Assembly (NCBI RefSeq): GCF_030063305.1
Contig: NZ_JASISV010000004.1
Coordinates: 279,627 to 343,626, forward strand
Length of the DNA stretch: 64,000 nucleotides
Source: Salinibacterium sp. G-O1
Lineage (GTDB): Bacteria > Actinomycetota > Actinomycetes > Actinomycetales > Microbacteriaceae
Direction of reading: 5' to 3'
The notes beneath the pieces were generated by a model, which was given only the letters and a program-made list of their open reading frames with translations, ran no database searches and was not told the DNA's origin. Shown here in pieces: positions 46,115 through 55,387 of the stretch (within the stretch, counting starts at the first letter, position 1; every line of letters begins with the position of its first letter). A program made the position numbers and the translations under genes.

Positions 46115-47435
46115 CGGGTCCCCAGTGGGGTCGTTGCGTCTTCACGGCGAGCAGTGCAAGAGTGAAGAGGCCGTACTCGACCAGAAGTCGGCTCTCGGCG
46201 AAGCTCTGCACGATGAGGGCGACCAGCAGCAAGAGGGGCAGAATGCTGGCAGGCGTGAAGTTGCCCGTCGTCGATGGGGAGAACTGCGGCCGGTCAACGG
46301 CGAACAGCCAGGAACGCGACAGTGTGGAGAGAACGAGAGCGCCGAAGACGATCAGCCCGATGATTCCGAGCTGGAACCAGACGTCGATCCAGGCGTTGTG
46401 CGCGTGAAGCTGGCGCACCCCGTTGTTCTCGGCGAGCGTGTCGAAAGGCGCGACCCACGGTGCCCAGTAACTCACCCAGCCCCAGCCGAGCACAGGCCGT
46501 TGCTGGGCCAGTGCGCTCACGTCATTCCAGATCTGGGTGCGGTTGGTGAGGTCTGGGCTTTTGCCGAGCAGCCCGAGCAGCGGCGCCCTGAATGCCAGAG
46601 CGCCGACGAGGCCGCCGACCGCTAGAAGACTCAGGCCGACGTAGGTGGTAACGACCGCCCGCGGCGATGTCGCCCGCCTCACCAGCAAAACAGCAGCGAC
46701 GACGGCGATCACGGCGACGAGGCCGATGAGGTTGGTGGCAGACCGGCTGAAGGCGAGGTTGGCGACAGCGACAACCAGCCAGAAAAGCCCCCAGCGCTTG
46801 CGAACCAGACCGCCGGCCAGCTGGATGCCGAACACGATGAGGCCGAGCAGCGCGACGAACGACAGCAGGGTCGAATTGCCGACGATGCCCTGGATCTTTC
46901 CCGCATCGAATGCCTGGAACAGCTCGTTGCGCGACCAGTACAGCATCGGCGGAATCTTGTCGGGAAGGTTGGCGTAGTCGATGCCCGGCTCGGCGACGGG
47001 TGGCAGCACGGGGCGACGGATGAACGCAGCAACGACGAATTCGAAGAGCAGCGACAGACCGAGCACGAATTTCAACGCCAGCCCGAGGGCGCGCAGGATT
47101 TCGGCCCAGCTGAACGTCACGGCGACGGCGATGCCCCCGATGACCGTGCACCAGGTCGCCGCGATCCCGAGCGCCGTCGGGCCGGGATAAAACGACCACA
47201 CCAGCGAAAGCACGGTCAGCACCAGGAATGCGATGAGGGGGTACGGCAGCAACCCGACTTTCCAGCGGTCGCGCTGCACGGCCAGCAGCACGACGGAGAC
47301 CACGGCCAGCAGCCCCACCAGAATCGCGAAGCCCGTCCATCCGATGGTGTACCGCCACGCATCCCCGGCCATCAGGGTGAACAGGGTGAGCACCAGGAAC
47401 GCCGTTCGGGCGCCCGGAGACTCGATGATTCGCAT
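46107..47435 (-). CDS. O-antigen ligase/polymerase-like membrane protein (paralogue)
   Basis: 442-residue paralogue of the gene downstream: about eleven transmembrane helices, AGKIQGIVGNSTLLSFVALL in the place of the GFTGARNQ segment, the loop PVLGWGWVSYWAPWVAPFD, and HAHNAWIDVWFQLGIIGLIV near the C-terminus. The N-H-x-x-x-D histidine-aspartate loop differs slightly between the two proteins (N-A-F-I-D versus N-A-W-I-D). Tandem copies suggest one polymerase and one ligase, or two polymers. Confidence 0.88.
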   Translation of the reverse strand: MRIIESPGARTAFLVLTLFTLMAGDAWRYTIGWTGFAILVGLLAVVSVVLLAVQRDRWKVGLLPYPLIAFLVLTVLSLVWSFYPGPTALGIAATWCTVIGGIAVAVTFSWAEILRALGLALKFVLGLSLLFEFVVAAFIRRPVLPPVAEPGIDYANLPDKIPPMLYWSRNELFQAFDAGKIQGIVGNSTLLSFVALLGLIVFGIQLAGGLVRKRWGLFWLVVAVANLAFSRSATNLIGLVAVIAVVAAVLLVRRATSPRAVVTTYVGLSLLAVGGLVGALAFRAPLLGLLGKSPDLTNRTQIWNDVSALAQQRPVLGWGWVSYWAPWVAPFDTLAENNGVRQLHAHNAWIDVWFQLGIIGLIVFGALVLSTLSRSWLFAVDRPQFSPSTTGNFTPASILPLLLLVALIVQSFAESRLLVEYGLFTLALLAVKTQRPHWGPGD

Positions 47436-47498
47436 TCCGCAAGGCTAAACGACGAATGGGCGCGCCGGGACTGGCAGGGATTACGGGTTTGAGGCCCG

Positions 47499-48683
47499 TT
47501 AGACGAACGCGGCCTTGCCCGTGATCGCGCGACCCACGATGAGGGTGTTCATCTCGCGGGTGCCCTCGTACGAATAGATCGCTTCAGCGTCGGCGAAGAA
47601 GCGCATGACGCCGTAGTCGAGCACAATCCCGTTTCCGCCCATGAGCTCACGGCACCAGGCAACGGTTTCGCGCATGCGACTGGTGGTGAACTCCTTCGCC
47701 AGTGCCGAATGCTCATCCTTCTGCACACCCTCGTCGAGCATCTCCGATACCCGAGTGACGAGGGCGATGGATGAGGTGATGTTGCCGAGGCTCTTCGCGA
47801 GCAGATCCTGAACCAGCTGGTGGCTGCCGATCGGCTTGCCGAACTGGATGCGCTCGCCGGCGTACGCCACTGCAGCCTCGTAGGCGCCGATCGAGTTGCC
47901 GACGGCGGCCCACGCCACCTCGGCGCGCGTCAGGCGCAGCACCGCGGCGGTGTCGCGGAAGGACTCAGATTTCTGCAGCCGGTTGGCTTCAGGAACGACG
48001 ACGTTGTCGAGCACAATGTCGGCGTTCTGCACAATGCGCAGGGCCTGCTTGTTTTCGATGCGGGTCGCCGAGTACCCGGGGGTCGAGGTCGGCACGATGA
48101 AGCCCTTGACCTGGTGGTCGTCGGCGTCGCGCGCCCAGATGATCGTCACATCGCTGATCGAACCGTTGCCGATCCAGCGCTTGGCTCCGTTGATGATCCA
48201 GCTGTCACCGTCACGCTTCGCCACGGTCTGCAGGCCCTGCGCCGTGTCCGAACCGGACAGCGGCTCGGTGAGACCGAAGGCTCCCAACAGCTCACCGCTG
48301 GAAAACTTCGGCAACCACTCGGCGCGCTGCTCTGGCGAGCCGGCTACGGCGATGGAACCCATGACGAGACCGTTCTGCATCCCGACCAGTGTTGCGGCGC
48401 TGGCGTCGACGCGAGCGAGTTCGAGCGCGACCCAGCCGCGGAAGACGGCGCTGTTGACGAAGCCCTGGGTCTCCTCATACGGATTGCCGAACAGGCCCAG
48501 GTCGGCAAGGCCCTTCACCACGACGTCACGATCGAAGAACTCGGCCTTCGCCCACAGGTCATTGGCGACGGGGCGCACATTCTCGTCGAGGAAAGCACGC
48601 AGCCTGACGATCACGTCTTTTTCCTGATCGGTCAGTTTGCTCTCGAAGCCATAAAAATCTGCGCTGATTGTCTCGAATGACAT
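47499..48683 (-). CDS. Acyl-CoA dehydrogenase (glutaryl-CoA dehydrogenase-like)
   Basis: 394-residue FAD enzyme. FGLTEPLSGSDTAQGLQTVA is the flavin/substrate signature, WIINGAKRWIGNGSISDVTI follows, and the catalytic Glu is in YSYEGTREMNTLIVGRAITG, the arrangement of short-chain and glutaryl-CoA dehydrogenases. It oxidises an acyl-CoA to the enoyl-CoA. ATG 48683 gives the standard N-terminus (SFETISADFYGFESKLTDQE); longer frames run into the manA promoter region. In mycobacteria a fadE gene also lies within this gene neighbourhood. Divergent from manA. Confidence 0.92.
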   Translation of the reverse strand: MSFETISADFYGFESKLTDQEKDVIVRLRAFLDENVRPVANDLWAKAEFFDRDVVVKGLADLGLFGNPYEETQGFVNSAVFRGWVALELARVDASAATLVGMQNGLVMGSIAVAGSPEQRAEWLPKFSSGELLGAFGLTEPLSGSDTAQGLQTVAKRDGDSWIINGAKRWIGNGSISDVTIIWARDADDHQVKGFIVPTSTPGYSATRIENKQALRIVQNADIVLDNVVVPEANRLQKSESFRDTAAVLRLTRAEVAWAAVGNSIGAYEAAVAYAGERIQFGKPIGSHQLVQDLLAKSLGNITSSIALVTRVSEMLDEGVQKDEHSALAKEFTTSRMRETVAWCRELMGGNGIVLDYGVMRFFADAEAIYSYEGTREMNTLIVGRAITGKAAFV

Positions 48684-48792
48684 GTATCCACTCCGTTGCT
48701 TAGTCGAAATCCTCCGAAAGACTACGACCGTGGCCTGAGTGTTCCCGTGTCGGTTGGTACTTTTGTCCAATACGCCCCGAGGAGTCGACCCC

Positions 48793-49887
48793 ATGTTTGT
48801 AGGCATTACCAATACCCCCCGCGACTACGCCTGGGGGTCGGACGGTGCGATCTCTGCGCTGCTCGGTTTCGAAGCATCCGGAGCACCCGAGGCCGAGCTG
48901 TGGCTGGGCGCGCATTCCGGCTCACCCAGCAGGGTCGTTGATTCGACCGAAACGCTGCTCGACGTCGTCGACGGGCGGCTGCCGTTTCTGCTCAAGGTGC
49001 TGGCCGCGGGCTCACCCCTCTCGCTGCAGGCCCACCCGACGATGGCGCAGGCCGCCGAGGGTTTCGCGCGCGAGAATGCGCTCGGAATTCCCTTGGATGC
49101 GCCGAATCGCAACTACAAGGACGCGTTCCACAAGCCCGAACTCATCTACGCGCTCAGCGACGAGTTCGACGCACTGTGTGGATTCAGGTCGGCCGCCGAC
49201 ATCCGCGCCGCCCTCGAGGCGGGTCTGCCCGCCGCCGCCGCGCCCATGCTCGACCGGCTCACCGGCGACGAGTCGCTGCGTGACGTCTTCGAATGGCTCA
49301 TCACCCGCGGCGAGGGCGTTGACGCCCTCGTGGCCGCCATCAGCGCCGCTGCCGACGAGTCGACTCCCGAGCTTGCCACGGTGCGGATGCTCGCCGAGAA
49401 CTACCCGGGCGACCCCGGCATCGTCATCTCCCTCATGCTCAACCGCGTGACGCTCGCCAGGGGAGAGGCGTTGTTCCTGCCCGCCGGCAACATCCACGCC
49501 TACCTGTCCGGGCTCGGCATCGAGCTGATGGCGTCGTCAGACAACGTGTTGCGCGGTGGCCTCACCCCCAAGTACATCGACGTGCCCGAACTGCTGGGCG
49601 TGCTCGACTTCAGGCCGCTACCGGTGCCGTACCTCGCGCCGCAGCATCCTTCGGGCGCGGTTGACGAGTTTCGGCCCGCCGATGTCGAATTCGCGTTGCT
49701 GGTTATTGGGGGAGACGCGAACGTCCCGCTCGACGGCCCGGCAATCGCGCTGTGCCTTGACGGGGAGTTCATGCTGGCTGGCAGTGAATCGCAGTCACGG
49801 CTGTCGCGTGGGTCGGCCGTCTACATCTCCGACGAGGAACGGCTCGACATCCAGGGCAGCGGCTCGCTCGTTCTCGCCACGACCTAG
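48793..49887 (+). CDS. manA: Mannose-6-phosphate isomerase, class I
   Basis: 364-residue cupin enzyme. The N-terminal DYAWGS, ELWLGAHSGSPSRV and LPFLLKVLAAGSPLSLQAHP are class I PMI signatures; zinc ligands come from the SLQAHP histidine, the DAFHKPELIYAL region and the GEALFLPAGNIHAYLSG histidine. It interconverts fructose 6-phosphate and mannose 6-phosphate, feeding GDP-mannose. GAGGAG precedes the ATG at 48793 by about ten bases. Phosphomannomutase activity would come from the protein at 57819. Convergent with the GlxA-like gene. Confidence 0.95.
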   Translation: MFVGITNTPRDYAWGSDGAISALLGFEASGAPEAELWLGAHSGSPSRVVDSTETLLDVVDGRLPFLLKVLAAGSPLSLQAHPTMAQAAEGFARENALGIPLDAPNRNYKDAFHKPELIYALSDEFDALCGFRSAADIRAALEAGLPAAAAPMLDRLTGDESLRDVFEWLITRGEGVDALVAAISAAADESTPELATVRMLAENYPGDPGIVISLMLNRVTLARGEALFLPAGNIHAYLSGLGIELMASSDNVLRGGLTPKYIDVPELLGVLDFRPLPVPYLAPQHPSGAVDEFRPADVEFALLVIGGDANVPLDGPAIALCLDGEFMLAGSESQSRLSRGSAVYISDEERLDIQGSGSLVLATT

Positions 49888-49897
49888 ACAGACCGCG

Positions 49898-50851
49898 TCA
49901 GCTCGCGAGACCCAAGCCAAACGTGCGCCGGTAGGCCAGCGGCGAGACCTGCAACACCTTCACGAAGTGGTGGCGCATCACCGACGCGGTGCCGAACCCT
50001 GCCGCCTGGGCGATGAGCTCGAGACTGTCGTCGGTCTGCTCGAGCAGCTGTTGAGCCCGGATGATGCGCTGCCGGTTGAGCCACGCTGCCGGCGTGGTTC
50101 CCATGTCGGCCCTGAAACGCCTGGCGAAGGTTCTGCTCGACATGAGCGCCCGTCGGGCGAGCTGGTCGACAGACAGGTTCTCTGACAGGTTCTCGAGCAT
50201 CCACTCGGTGACCGAGGCGAACGAGTCTGCGCATTCGGCTTTCACCGGCGCCTCAATGTATTGAGACTGGCCGCCGTCGCGCTGCGGAGGAACAACCATG
50301 CGCCTGGCAATCACGTTGGCCGCCGCGGCACCGAGCTCCCGCCGCACGATGTGCAGGGCGGCGTCGATGCCCGCCGCCGTGCCAGCGCTCGTCACAACGT
50401 GCCGATCCTCGACGAACAGCACGTCGGGGTCGACCTCGACGCCGGGAAAGCTCTCGGCGAGCGTGTTGGCGTGCATCCAGTGGGTCGTCGCCTTACGTCC
50501 ATCCAGGATGCCCGCCTGCGCCAGCGTGAACGCGCCGGTGCAGACGCTCAGCACCCACGCGCCGCGTGACTCCGCAGCGCGGATGACGTCGAGGTAGCGT
50601 TCGTCGACCTTCTCCAGGGAATGAGCGGGAACGGCAATGAGGTCGGCGTCGGCTGCTGCCTCCAGATTGGATTCGATGAACATCTCGTAGCCGAGACTGG
50701 TGCGAACGGGACCGGGATCTGCCGTGGCGATCGAGAAGGTGAATGCTGGCCCACCGGTGTCGGTGCGGTCGACACCGAACACCTCACAAATGACGCCGAA
50801 CTCGAATGGCGTCACCCCGGGGAGGGCGAGGACGACAACCTTTTGCAGCAT
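49898..50851 (-). CDS. GlxA-type transcriptional regulator (DJ-1/PfpI domain plus AraC HTH)
   Basis: 317-residue protein. The N-terminal ~185 residues form a DJ-1/PfpI domain (VVVLALPGVTPFEFGVICEV, with a nucleophile-elbow cysteine in VLSVCTGAFTLAQAG). Two AraC-type helix-turn-helices follow: SVDQLARRALMSSRTFARRF and LELIAQAAGFGTASVMRHHF. Members of this family activate catabolic or nitrogen-related genes; the ligand here is unknown. ATG 50851 was chosen as it precedes the domain directly. Divergent by 81 bases from the small membrane-peptide gene. Confidence 0.9.
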   Translation of the reverse strand: MLQKVVVLALPGVTPFEFGVICEVFGVDRTDTGGPAFTFSIATADPGPVRTSLGYEMFIESNLEAAADADLIAVPAHSLEKVDERYLDVIRAAESRGAWVLSVCTGAFTLAQAGILDGRKATTHWMHANTLAESFPGVEVDPDVLFVEDRHVVTSAGTAAGIDAALHIVRRELGAAAANVIARRMVVPPQRDGGQSQYIEAPVKAECADSFASVTEWMLENLSENLSVDQLARRALMSSRTFARRFRADMGTTPAAWLNRQRIIRAQQLLEQTDDSLELIAQAAGFGTASVMRHHFVKVLQVSPLAYRRTFGLGLAS

Positions 50852-50932
50852 GACACTCCTTGGCAGCAAATCAACGAACATTGGTAATGCTGCCACTCGT
50901 GGCGGTAATTAGCAAGTCATAGATTTACTGCC

Positions 50933-51058
50933 ATGATCACTTTCATCGTAATTCTCGCAATTTTGGTCCTGGTGGGGATCACCGCAACCGTGCGTGAACT
51001 CATCACCGACGGGTACCGCAGGGTCCCGACGTGCATGAACGGAGTCAACCGGCGCTAG
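50933..51058 (+). CDS. 41-residue single-pass membrane peptide
   Basis: Small gene from ATG 50933 to TAG 51056-51058. Residues 2-20 (ITFIVILAILVLVGITATV) make one membrane helix, followed by a basic cytoplasmic tail with DGYRRVPT. Small proteins of this shape ending in D-G-Y-R-R-V-P-T occur in Microbacteriaceae as I recall them, but I know no function. The stop codon is part of the putative -10 box of galE, so the two genes are tightly packed. There is no strong ribosome-binding site. Confidence 0.6.
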   Translation: MITFIVILAILVLVGITATVRELITDGYRRVPTCMNGVNRR

Positions 51059-51061
51059 CGT
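51056..51061 (+). promoter_or_regulatory. Putative -10 box of a leaderless galE promoter
   Basis: TAGCGT, six bases, ATG at 51068. Its first three bases are the stop codon of the 41-residue peptide gene. This spacing favours ATG 51068 over ATG 51062, which would directly abut the box. Confidence 0.5.
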
Positions 51062-51067
51062 ATGGAT

Positions 51068-52048
51068 ATGACATGGCTGGTAACTGGCGGGGCTGGATAC
51101 ATCGGATCTCACGTTGTGCGAGCTCTGACCACGGCAGGGCTTTCTGCGGTCGTCTTCGACGACCTCTCGACGGGATTCGAATCGTTCGTGCCTCCTGGCG
51201 TGCCCTTCGTGCGCGGCACCATCCTCGACGGGGAACATCTCGTTCGGGTGATGGAGCAACACAAGGTCACCGGGGTGATCCACGTCGCCGGGTACAAGTA
51301 CGCCGGAGTGTCGGTCACCCGGCCACTGCACACCTACGAGCAGAACGTCACAGGCACGGCCACCCTGCTCGCCGCCATGGAGACGTGCGAGGTCGATCGC
51401 ATCGTGTTCTCGTCGAGCGCCGCCGTGTACGGCACCCCCAGCACCGAACTGGTGACGGAAGAGACGGCCAAGTCGCCGCAGTCGCCCTACGGTGAATCGA
51501 AGCTGATCGGGGAGTGGCTGCTGGCAGACCAGGGCGTCGCCCGGGGGCTCAGGCACACCTCGCTGCGCTACTTCAACGTCGTCGGCTCGGCCTCCGAATC
51601 GCTGTTTGACGCCAGCCCCCACAACCTGTTCCCGCTCGTGTTTGCCGCTCTCGTCGAGGGCAGGACGCCGCGGATCAACGGGAACGACTATCCGACGCCC
51701 GACGGCACCAATGTGCGCGACTACATCCACGTCGCCGACCTGGCCGCATCGCACGCCGCCGCCGCCCGCCGCCTCGACGCGGGAGAACCGGTCGAGCCGG
51801 CATACAACCTCGGAAGTGGCTCAGGCAGCTCGGTGGGTGACATCATGCGCACGGTTGCTGAGGTCACGGGGATCCCGTTCACGCCGGACGTCGGCGCCCG
51901 TCGCCCTGGTGATCCGGCGCGGATCGTGGCAGCCGGAGACCTGGCTGCCCGAGATCTCGACTGGGAGATGCGCCACTCGCTGCGTGAGATGGTGGAGAGC
52001 CAGTGGATTGCAACACGCCGGGCTGCCCAACCCTCAGAATCTGATTGA
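51068..52048 (+). CDS. galE: UDP-glucose 4-epimerase
   Basis: 326-residue extended SDR. TWLVTGGAGYIGSHVVRAL with the cofactor loop, then VIHVAGYKYAGVSVTRPLHT, FSSSAAVYGTP, the SPYGESKLIGEW Tyr-Lys pair and RYFNVVGSASESL, plus NDYPTPDGTNVRDYIHVADL, which is characteristic of GalE. It interconverts UDP-glucose and UDP-galactose, so it could supply galactose for the surface glycans. An ATG six bases upstream is an alternative start. The whiB gene follows after 102 bases. Confidence 0.93.
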   Translation: MTWLVTGGAGYIGSHVVRALTTAGLSAVVFDDLSTGFESFVPPGVPFVRGTILDGEHLVRVMEQHKVTGVIHVAGYKYAGVSVTRPLHTYEQNVTGTATLLAAMETCEVDRIVFSSSAAVYGTPSTELVTEETAKSPQSPYGESKLIGEWLLADQGVARGLRHTSLRYFNVVGSASESLFDASPHNLFPLVFAALVEGRTPRINGNDYPTPDGTNVRDYIHVADLAASHAAAARRLDAGEPVEPAYNLGSGSGSSVGDIMRTVAEVTGIPFTPDVGARRPGDPARIVAAGDLAARDLDWEMRHSLREMVESQWIATRRAAQPSESD

Positions 52049-52150
52049 AGGATTTATCATCCTCGACTTGACGTGGGCCTAACTACAGCGGTGTAATTAT
52101 CCCTAACGCATTCGGTGGACCGGGTCGAGTGCGGAGGGGAGAAATAGAGC

Positions 52151-52471
52151 ATGACGGAGAACGGATATCGCGCAGGTGTTCCTGACGACTGGTTCATCGA
52201 CCCCGTCAAACTCGGAGTCCCCGGGGTTCGCAAGGCGGTCGTCGACGACGATAACCAGCTAGCGTGGCAAACCGACTCGCTGTGTGCGCAGACCGATCCT
52301 GAAGCTTTCTTCCCCGAAAAGGGCGGGTCAACCCGCGACGCGAAGAAGATCTGCACCTCGTGCGAAGTGCGAAACCAGTGCCTCGAATACGCTCTCGAGA
52401 ACGACGAGCGGTTCGGCATCTGGGGTGGACTTTCCGAGCGTGAACGTCGCAAGCTGCGCAAGCGGGCGTAG
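52151..52471 (+). CDS. WhiB-family iron-sulfur transcriptional regulator
   Basis: 106-residue protein. The four cluster-binding cysteines are Cys45, Cys68, Cys71 and Cys77 (C-x22-C-x2-C-x5-C), followed by the FGIWGGLSERERRKLRKR turn-plus-basic motif used for sigma-factor and DNA contact. A DxxF-like segment and the position next to the GT2, DUF3499 and phosphomannomutase genes resemble WhiB2/WhmD of mycobacteria, which is needed for septation. A GGAGGGGAG ribosome-binding site precedes the ATG. The TAATTA/TAACTA-rich stretch at about 52080-52110 probably holds the promoter. Confidence 0.93.
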   Translation: MTENGYRAGVPDDWFIDPVKLGVPGVRKAVVDDDNQLAWQTDSLCAQTDPEAFFPEKGGSTRDAKKICTSCEVRNQCLEYALENDERFGIWGGLSERERRKLRKRA

Positions 52472-52546
52472 TCGGCTTCGCTGACAGCCACCGCACAGAC
52501 TCGCGGCTTTGCAGCGAGTCTCGTGGCTCTGACCGGCGCTCACACC

Positions 52547-52552
52547 TAGTCT
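52547..52552 (+). promoter_or_regulatory. Possible -10 box of the GT2-membrane fusion gene
   Basis: TAGTCT nine bases before the ATG at 52562. No ribosome-binding site precedes that ATG, which supports a leaderless or nearly leaderless transcript. Confidence 0.4.
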
Positions 52553-52561
52553 CGACACGTT

Positions 52562-55387
52562 ATGCAACCGAGAGTCATTGCGGTGCTGGTGGCTCTCAAC
52601 GGCGCCAGGTACCTTCCGAGAACGCTTGCCGCGCTCGCGGCGCAAACCCGGCGACCCGACGCGACGATCTACGTCGACGCCGGTTCAACAGACACCTCAG
52701 CCGCGCTGATGGCAGAAGTCGGATCTGGCCACGTCGAGACCACGCCGGGACGACGATCGTTCGGTGGGGCCGTCGCGCACGCGATGCTGGTGTCGCCGCC
52801 GGCTGATTCCGACAACGAATGGATGTGGCTGCTCGGCCACGACAACGCCCCGGAGCCCACGGCCCTGGCCGCGCTCCTCGGCGCCGTCGAAGTCGCGCCG
52901 TCTGTGGCTATTGCCGGCCCTAAACTCATGCGTCTCGATGAGCCAGACGTCATCGCCAGCTTCGGTGAAACTCTCACCGCCTACGGTCGTTCGGTGTCGC
53001 TGGTCGACGGAGAGCTCGACCAGGCGCAGCACGACATCCAGTCTGATCACCTCGGTGTCGCGGCCGGCGGCATGCTCGTTCGGCGCACAGTGTTTGCCGC
53101 GCTCGGCGGATTCGATCGAGCGCTTCCCAGCGCCGACGCTGCCCTCGACTTCGCGGTGCGCGCCAGGCTCGCCGGTCATCGTGTCGTCGGTGTGCCGACA
53201 GCGCGGGTCACCAGCGCAGGGCCACCAGAGCTCTTCGGTAAGCGATCGCTTTCGGTGGGCGCGCAGAACCACATCCGTCGCTTTGCCCAGCTCCACCGCC
53301 GACTGGCGTGGGCACCGGCAGCGGCAGTGCCCGTGCACTGGCTGGCACTCCTGCCGCTTGCGGTGCTGCGATCGCTGGGGCATCTCATCGCGAAGCGACC
53401 AGGCGCGGTCGGTGGCGAGCTCGCGGCTGCCCTTCGTGCGTCCTTCGACGGAAGTATCCCGGCAGCGAGGTCGAACATCCGCCGCAACCGCACCATGGGC
53501 TGGGCGGCCGTCGACGCGCTTCGGCTGTCGTGGTCGGATGTGCGTGAGCGCCGTTCCAGCGAACGCTCAGCCGCCGCGGCGCGGTACACGACCATTCGCG
53601 AAAGGCCGGGATTCTTCGTCAGCGGCGGACCGTGGGTGATGCTGCTAGCGGCGCTCGCTGGTGTCATCGCGTTCGGCCGGTTCGTGGACGCCCAGGCTCT
53701 GGCCGGCGGCGGACTCCTGCCGCTCAGCACCTCCGTCGGCGAGCTGTGGTCGCACGTCGGCTACGGCTGGCACGACATCGCCTCGGGATTCATCGGAGCC
53801 GCGGATCCCTTCGCCACCGTGCTCGCGTTGCTCGGGTCGCTGACCTTCTGGGCGCCATCTCTCAGCATCGTGTTGCTCTATCTCGCAGCCCTTCCACTGG
53901 CGGCCCTCACCGCCTGGTTCTGCGCCGCCAGAATCTCCGAGCGCATCTGGCCGCCCGCCATCGCCGCCATCGCGTGGGCCGTCGCGCCGCCGTTCCTGGC
54001 CTCCCTCAGCGGCGGCCACCTCGGGGCCGTCATCGCGCACATTCTGCTGCCGACCCTCGTGCTCGCCGTCGTCAACGCGGCGCGCAACTGGTCGATGGCA
54101 GCGCTCGCGGCCCTGCTGTTCGCGGCCGTCGTTGCCTCGGCGCCCATCCTCGCCCCTGCGCTCGTGCTCGGGCTGGTGGCCTGGATCGTTGCACATCCGC
54201 GCGGGGTGCTCCGGATCATTGGCATCCCGATTCCCGCCGCCGCCCTGTTCGCCCCTTTGGTGGTCGAGCAGCTTGCCCGGGGCAACTGGCTCGCCCTTTT
54301 TGCCGAACCAGGGATCCCGGTTCTGGGCGCTGTGCCGACGGCCCTGCATCTCGCGCTCGGCGAATCGGCGACGGGGCTTCTCGGCTGGGAAGCATTCCTC
54401 GCGCCGCTCGGCCTTCCGGGCGGCATAGCACCCATTGTGGTCGTGGCGCTGCTCGTTCCCCTGGGAATTCTGGCGGTGCTGTCGCTCTTCCTTCCCGGCA
54501 CCCGCCGCTCGGTGCCAGCGATGGCGATGGCCCTGCTGGGCTTCGCCACCGCGGTGGTCGCTTCACAGCTCATGGTGACGATGGTGGGTTCGCAGACCAC
54601 ACCGATCTGGGCCGCGCCGGCCCTCAGCCTCTACTGGCTCGGCCTCACCGGTGCGATGGTCGTCACGCTCGACGTGATCAGGAGAGCGGCGACGGCGCCA
54701 GCGTTGATCGCCGCGGTCACGCTCGTCACGCTCGCGGTGCCCGCGCTCACCGTCGCGGCCACCGACGCCATGGATGTGACCGCGAGCAACGGACGGCTGC
54801 TGCCGGCGTTTGCCTCCGCCGAAGCCGCCAACCGCGCGGAACTCGGAACGCTGCAGATCACCGCGCAGCCGGGCGGCGGCGTCGCGACCACCCTGCACCG
54901 CGGCCTCGGCACGACCCTCGACGAGCAGAGCACACTCGCCTCCACTGACAATTCACTCAGCGAGACGGATGACCGGCTCGCCACCCTCGCCGGCAACCTG
55001 GCGTCGCGCAGCGGGTTCGACATCGCGGGTGAGCTCGACAGCCTGCAGATCGCCTTCGTGCTGGTGCCGAACGTCACCGACGACAGCGCGGCCAGCACCA
55101 GGCAGCGGGTGGCGGATGCCCTCGACGGCAACCGGCTGCTGACCCCGATCGGGTCGACCGCGAACGGTTTCCTCTGGAACTATGGCGATCTCGCTGAGGG
55201 GGAGGCTCCCACGGGGCCCGGCCCCCTCGGCACCCAGCTCGGCGTGTGGATCATCATCGGCCAGGCCGTTGTGTTCGGGCTGACACTGCTACTCGCCATC
55301 CCCACCACCCGCCGCAGACGAGTTCGGGCCGCACGCGCGGACGCCGTGACCTCCGATTTGGACATCACCGAGGAGGTTTCAGCGTGA
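52562..55387 (+). CDS. Large GT2 glycosyltransferase fused to a polytopic membrane domain
   Basis: 941-residue protein. Residues 1-~290 are a GT2 domain: VIAVLVALNGARYLPRTLAA, TIYVDAGSTDTSAALMAEVG, MWLLGHDNAPEPTALAALLG and GGMLVRRTVFAALGGFDRAL. From about residue 355 there are some twelve transmembrane helices, with an extracytoplasmic Ala/Thr-rich segment (about 745-875) before the final helix near 890-910 and a short basic tail. No adjacent partner for sugar export is needed if the membrane part handles it; that is inference. In actinobacteria this gene type regularly follows whiB and precedes a DUF5719 gene, as here (GTGA overlap at 55384). Confidence 0.88.
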   Translation: MQPRVIAVLVALNGARYLPRTLAALAAQTRRPDATIYVDAGSTDTSAALMAEVGSGHVETTPGRRSFGGAVAHAMLVSPPADSDNEWMWLLGHDNAPEPTALAALLGAVEVAPSVAIAGPKLMRLDEPDVIASFGETLTAYGRSVSLVDGELDQAQHDIQSDHLGVAAGGMLVRRTVFAALGGFDRALPSADAALDFAVRARLAGHRVVGVPTARVTSAGPPELFGKRSLSVGAQNHIRRFAQLHRRLAWAPAAAVPVHWLALLPLAVLRSLGHLIAKRPGAVGGELAAALRASFDGSIPAARSNIRRNRTMGWAAVDALRLSWSDVRERRSSERSAAAARYTTIRERPGFFVSGGPWVMLLAALAGVIAFGRFVDAQALAGGGLLPLSTSVGELWSHVGYGWHDIASGFIGAADPFATVLALLGSLTFWAPSLSIVLLYLAALPLAALTAWFCAARISERIWPPAIAAIAWAVAPPFLASLSGGHLGAVIAHILLPTLVLAVVNAARNWSMAALAALLFAAVVASAPILAPALVLGLVAWIVAHPRGVLRIIGIPIPAAALFAPLVVEQLARGNWLALFAEPGIPVLGAVPTALHLALGESATGLLGWEAFLAPLGLPGGIAPIVVVALLVPLGILAVLSLFLPGTRRSVPAMAMALLGFATAVVASQLMVTMVGSQTTPIWAAPALSLYWLGLTGAMVVTLDVIRRAATAPALIAAVTLVTLAVPALTVAATDAMDVTASNGRLLPAFASAEAANRAELGTLQITAQPGGGVATTLHRGLGTTLDEQSTLASTDNSLSETDDRLATLAGNLASRSGFDIAGELDSLQIAFVLVPNVTDDSAASTRQRVADALDGNRLLTPIGSTANGFLWNYGDLAEGEAPTGPGPLGTQLGVWIIIGQAVVFGLTLLLAIPTTRRRRVRAARADAVTSDLDITEEVSA

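Noticed and set aside
47478..47498. Weak inverted repeat between the acyl-CoA dehydrogenase and the polymerase-like gene
   Set aside because: Five base pairs only; not enough for a terminator call.
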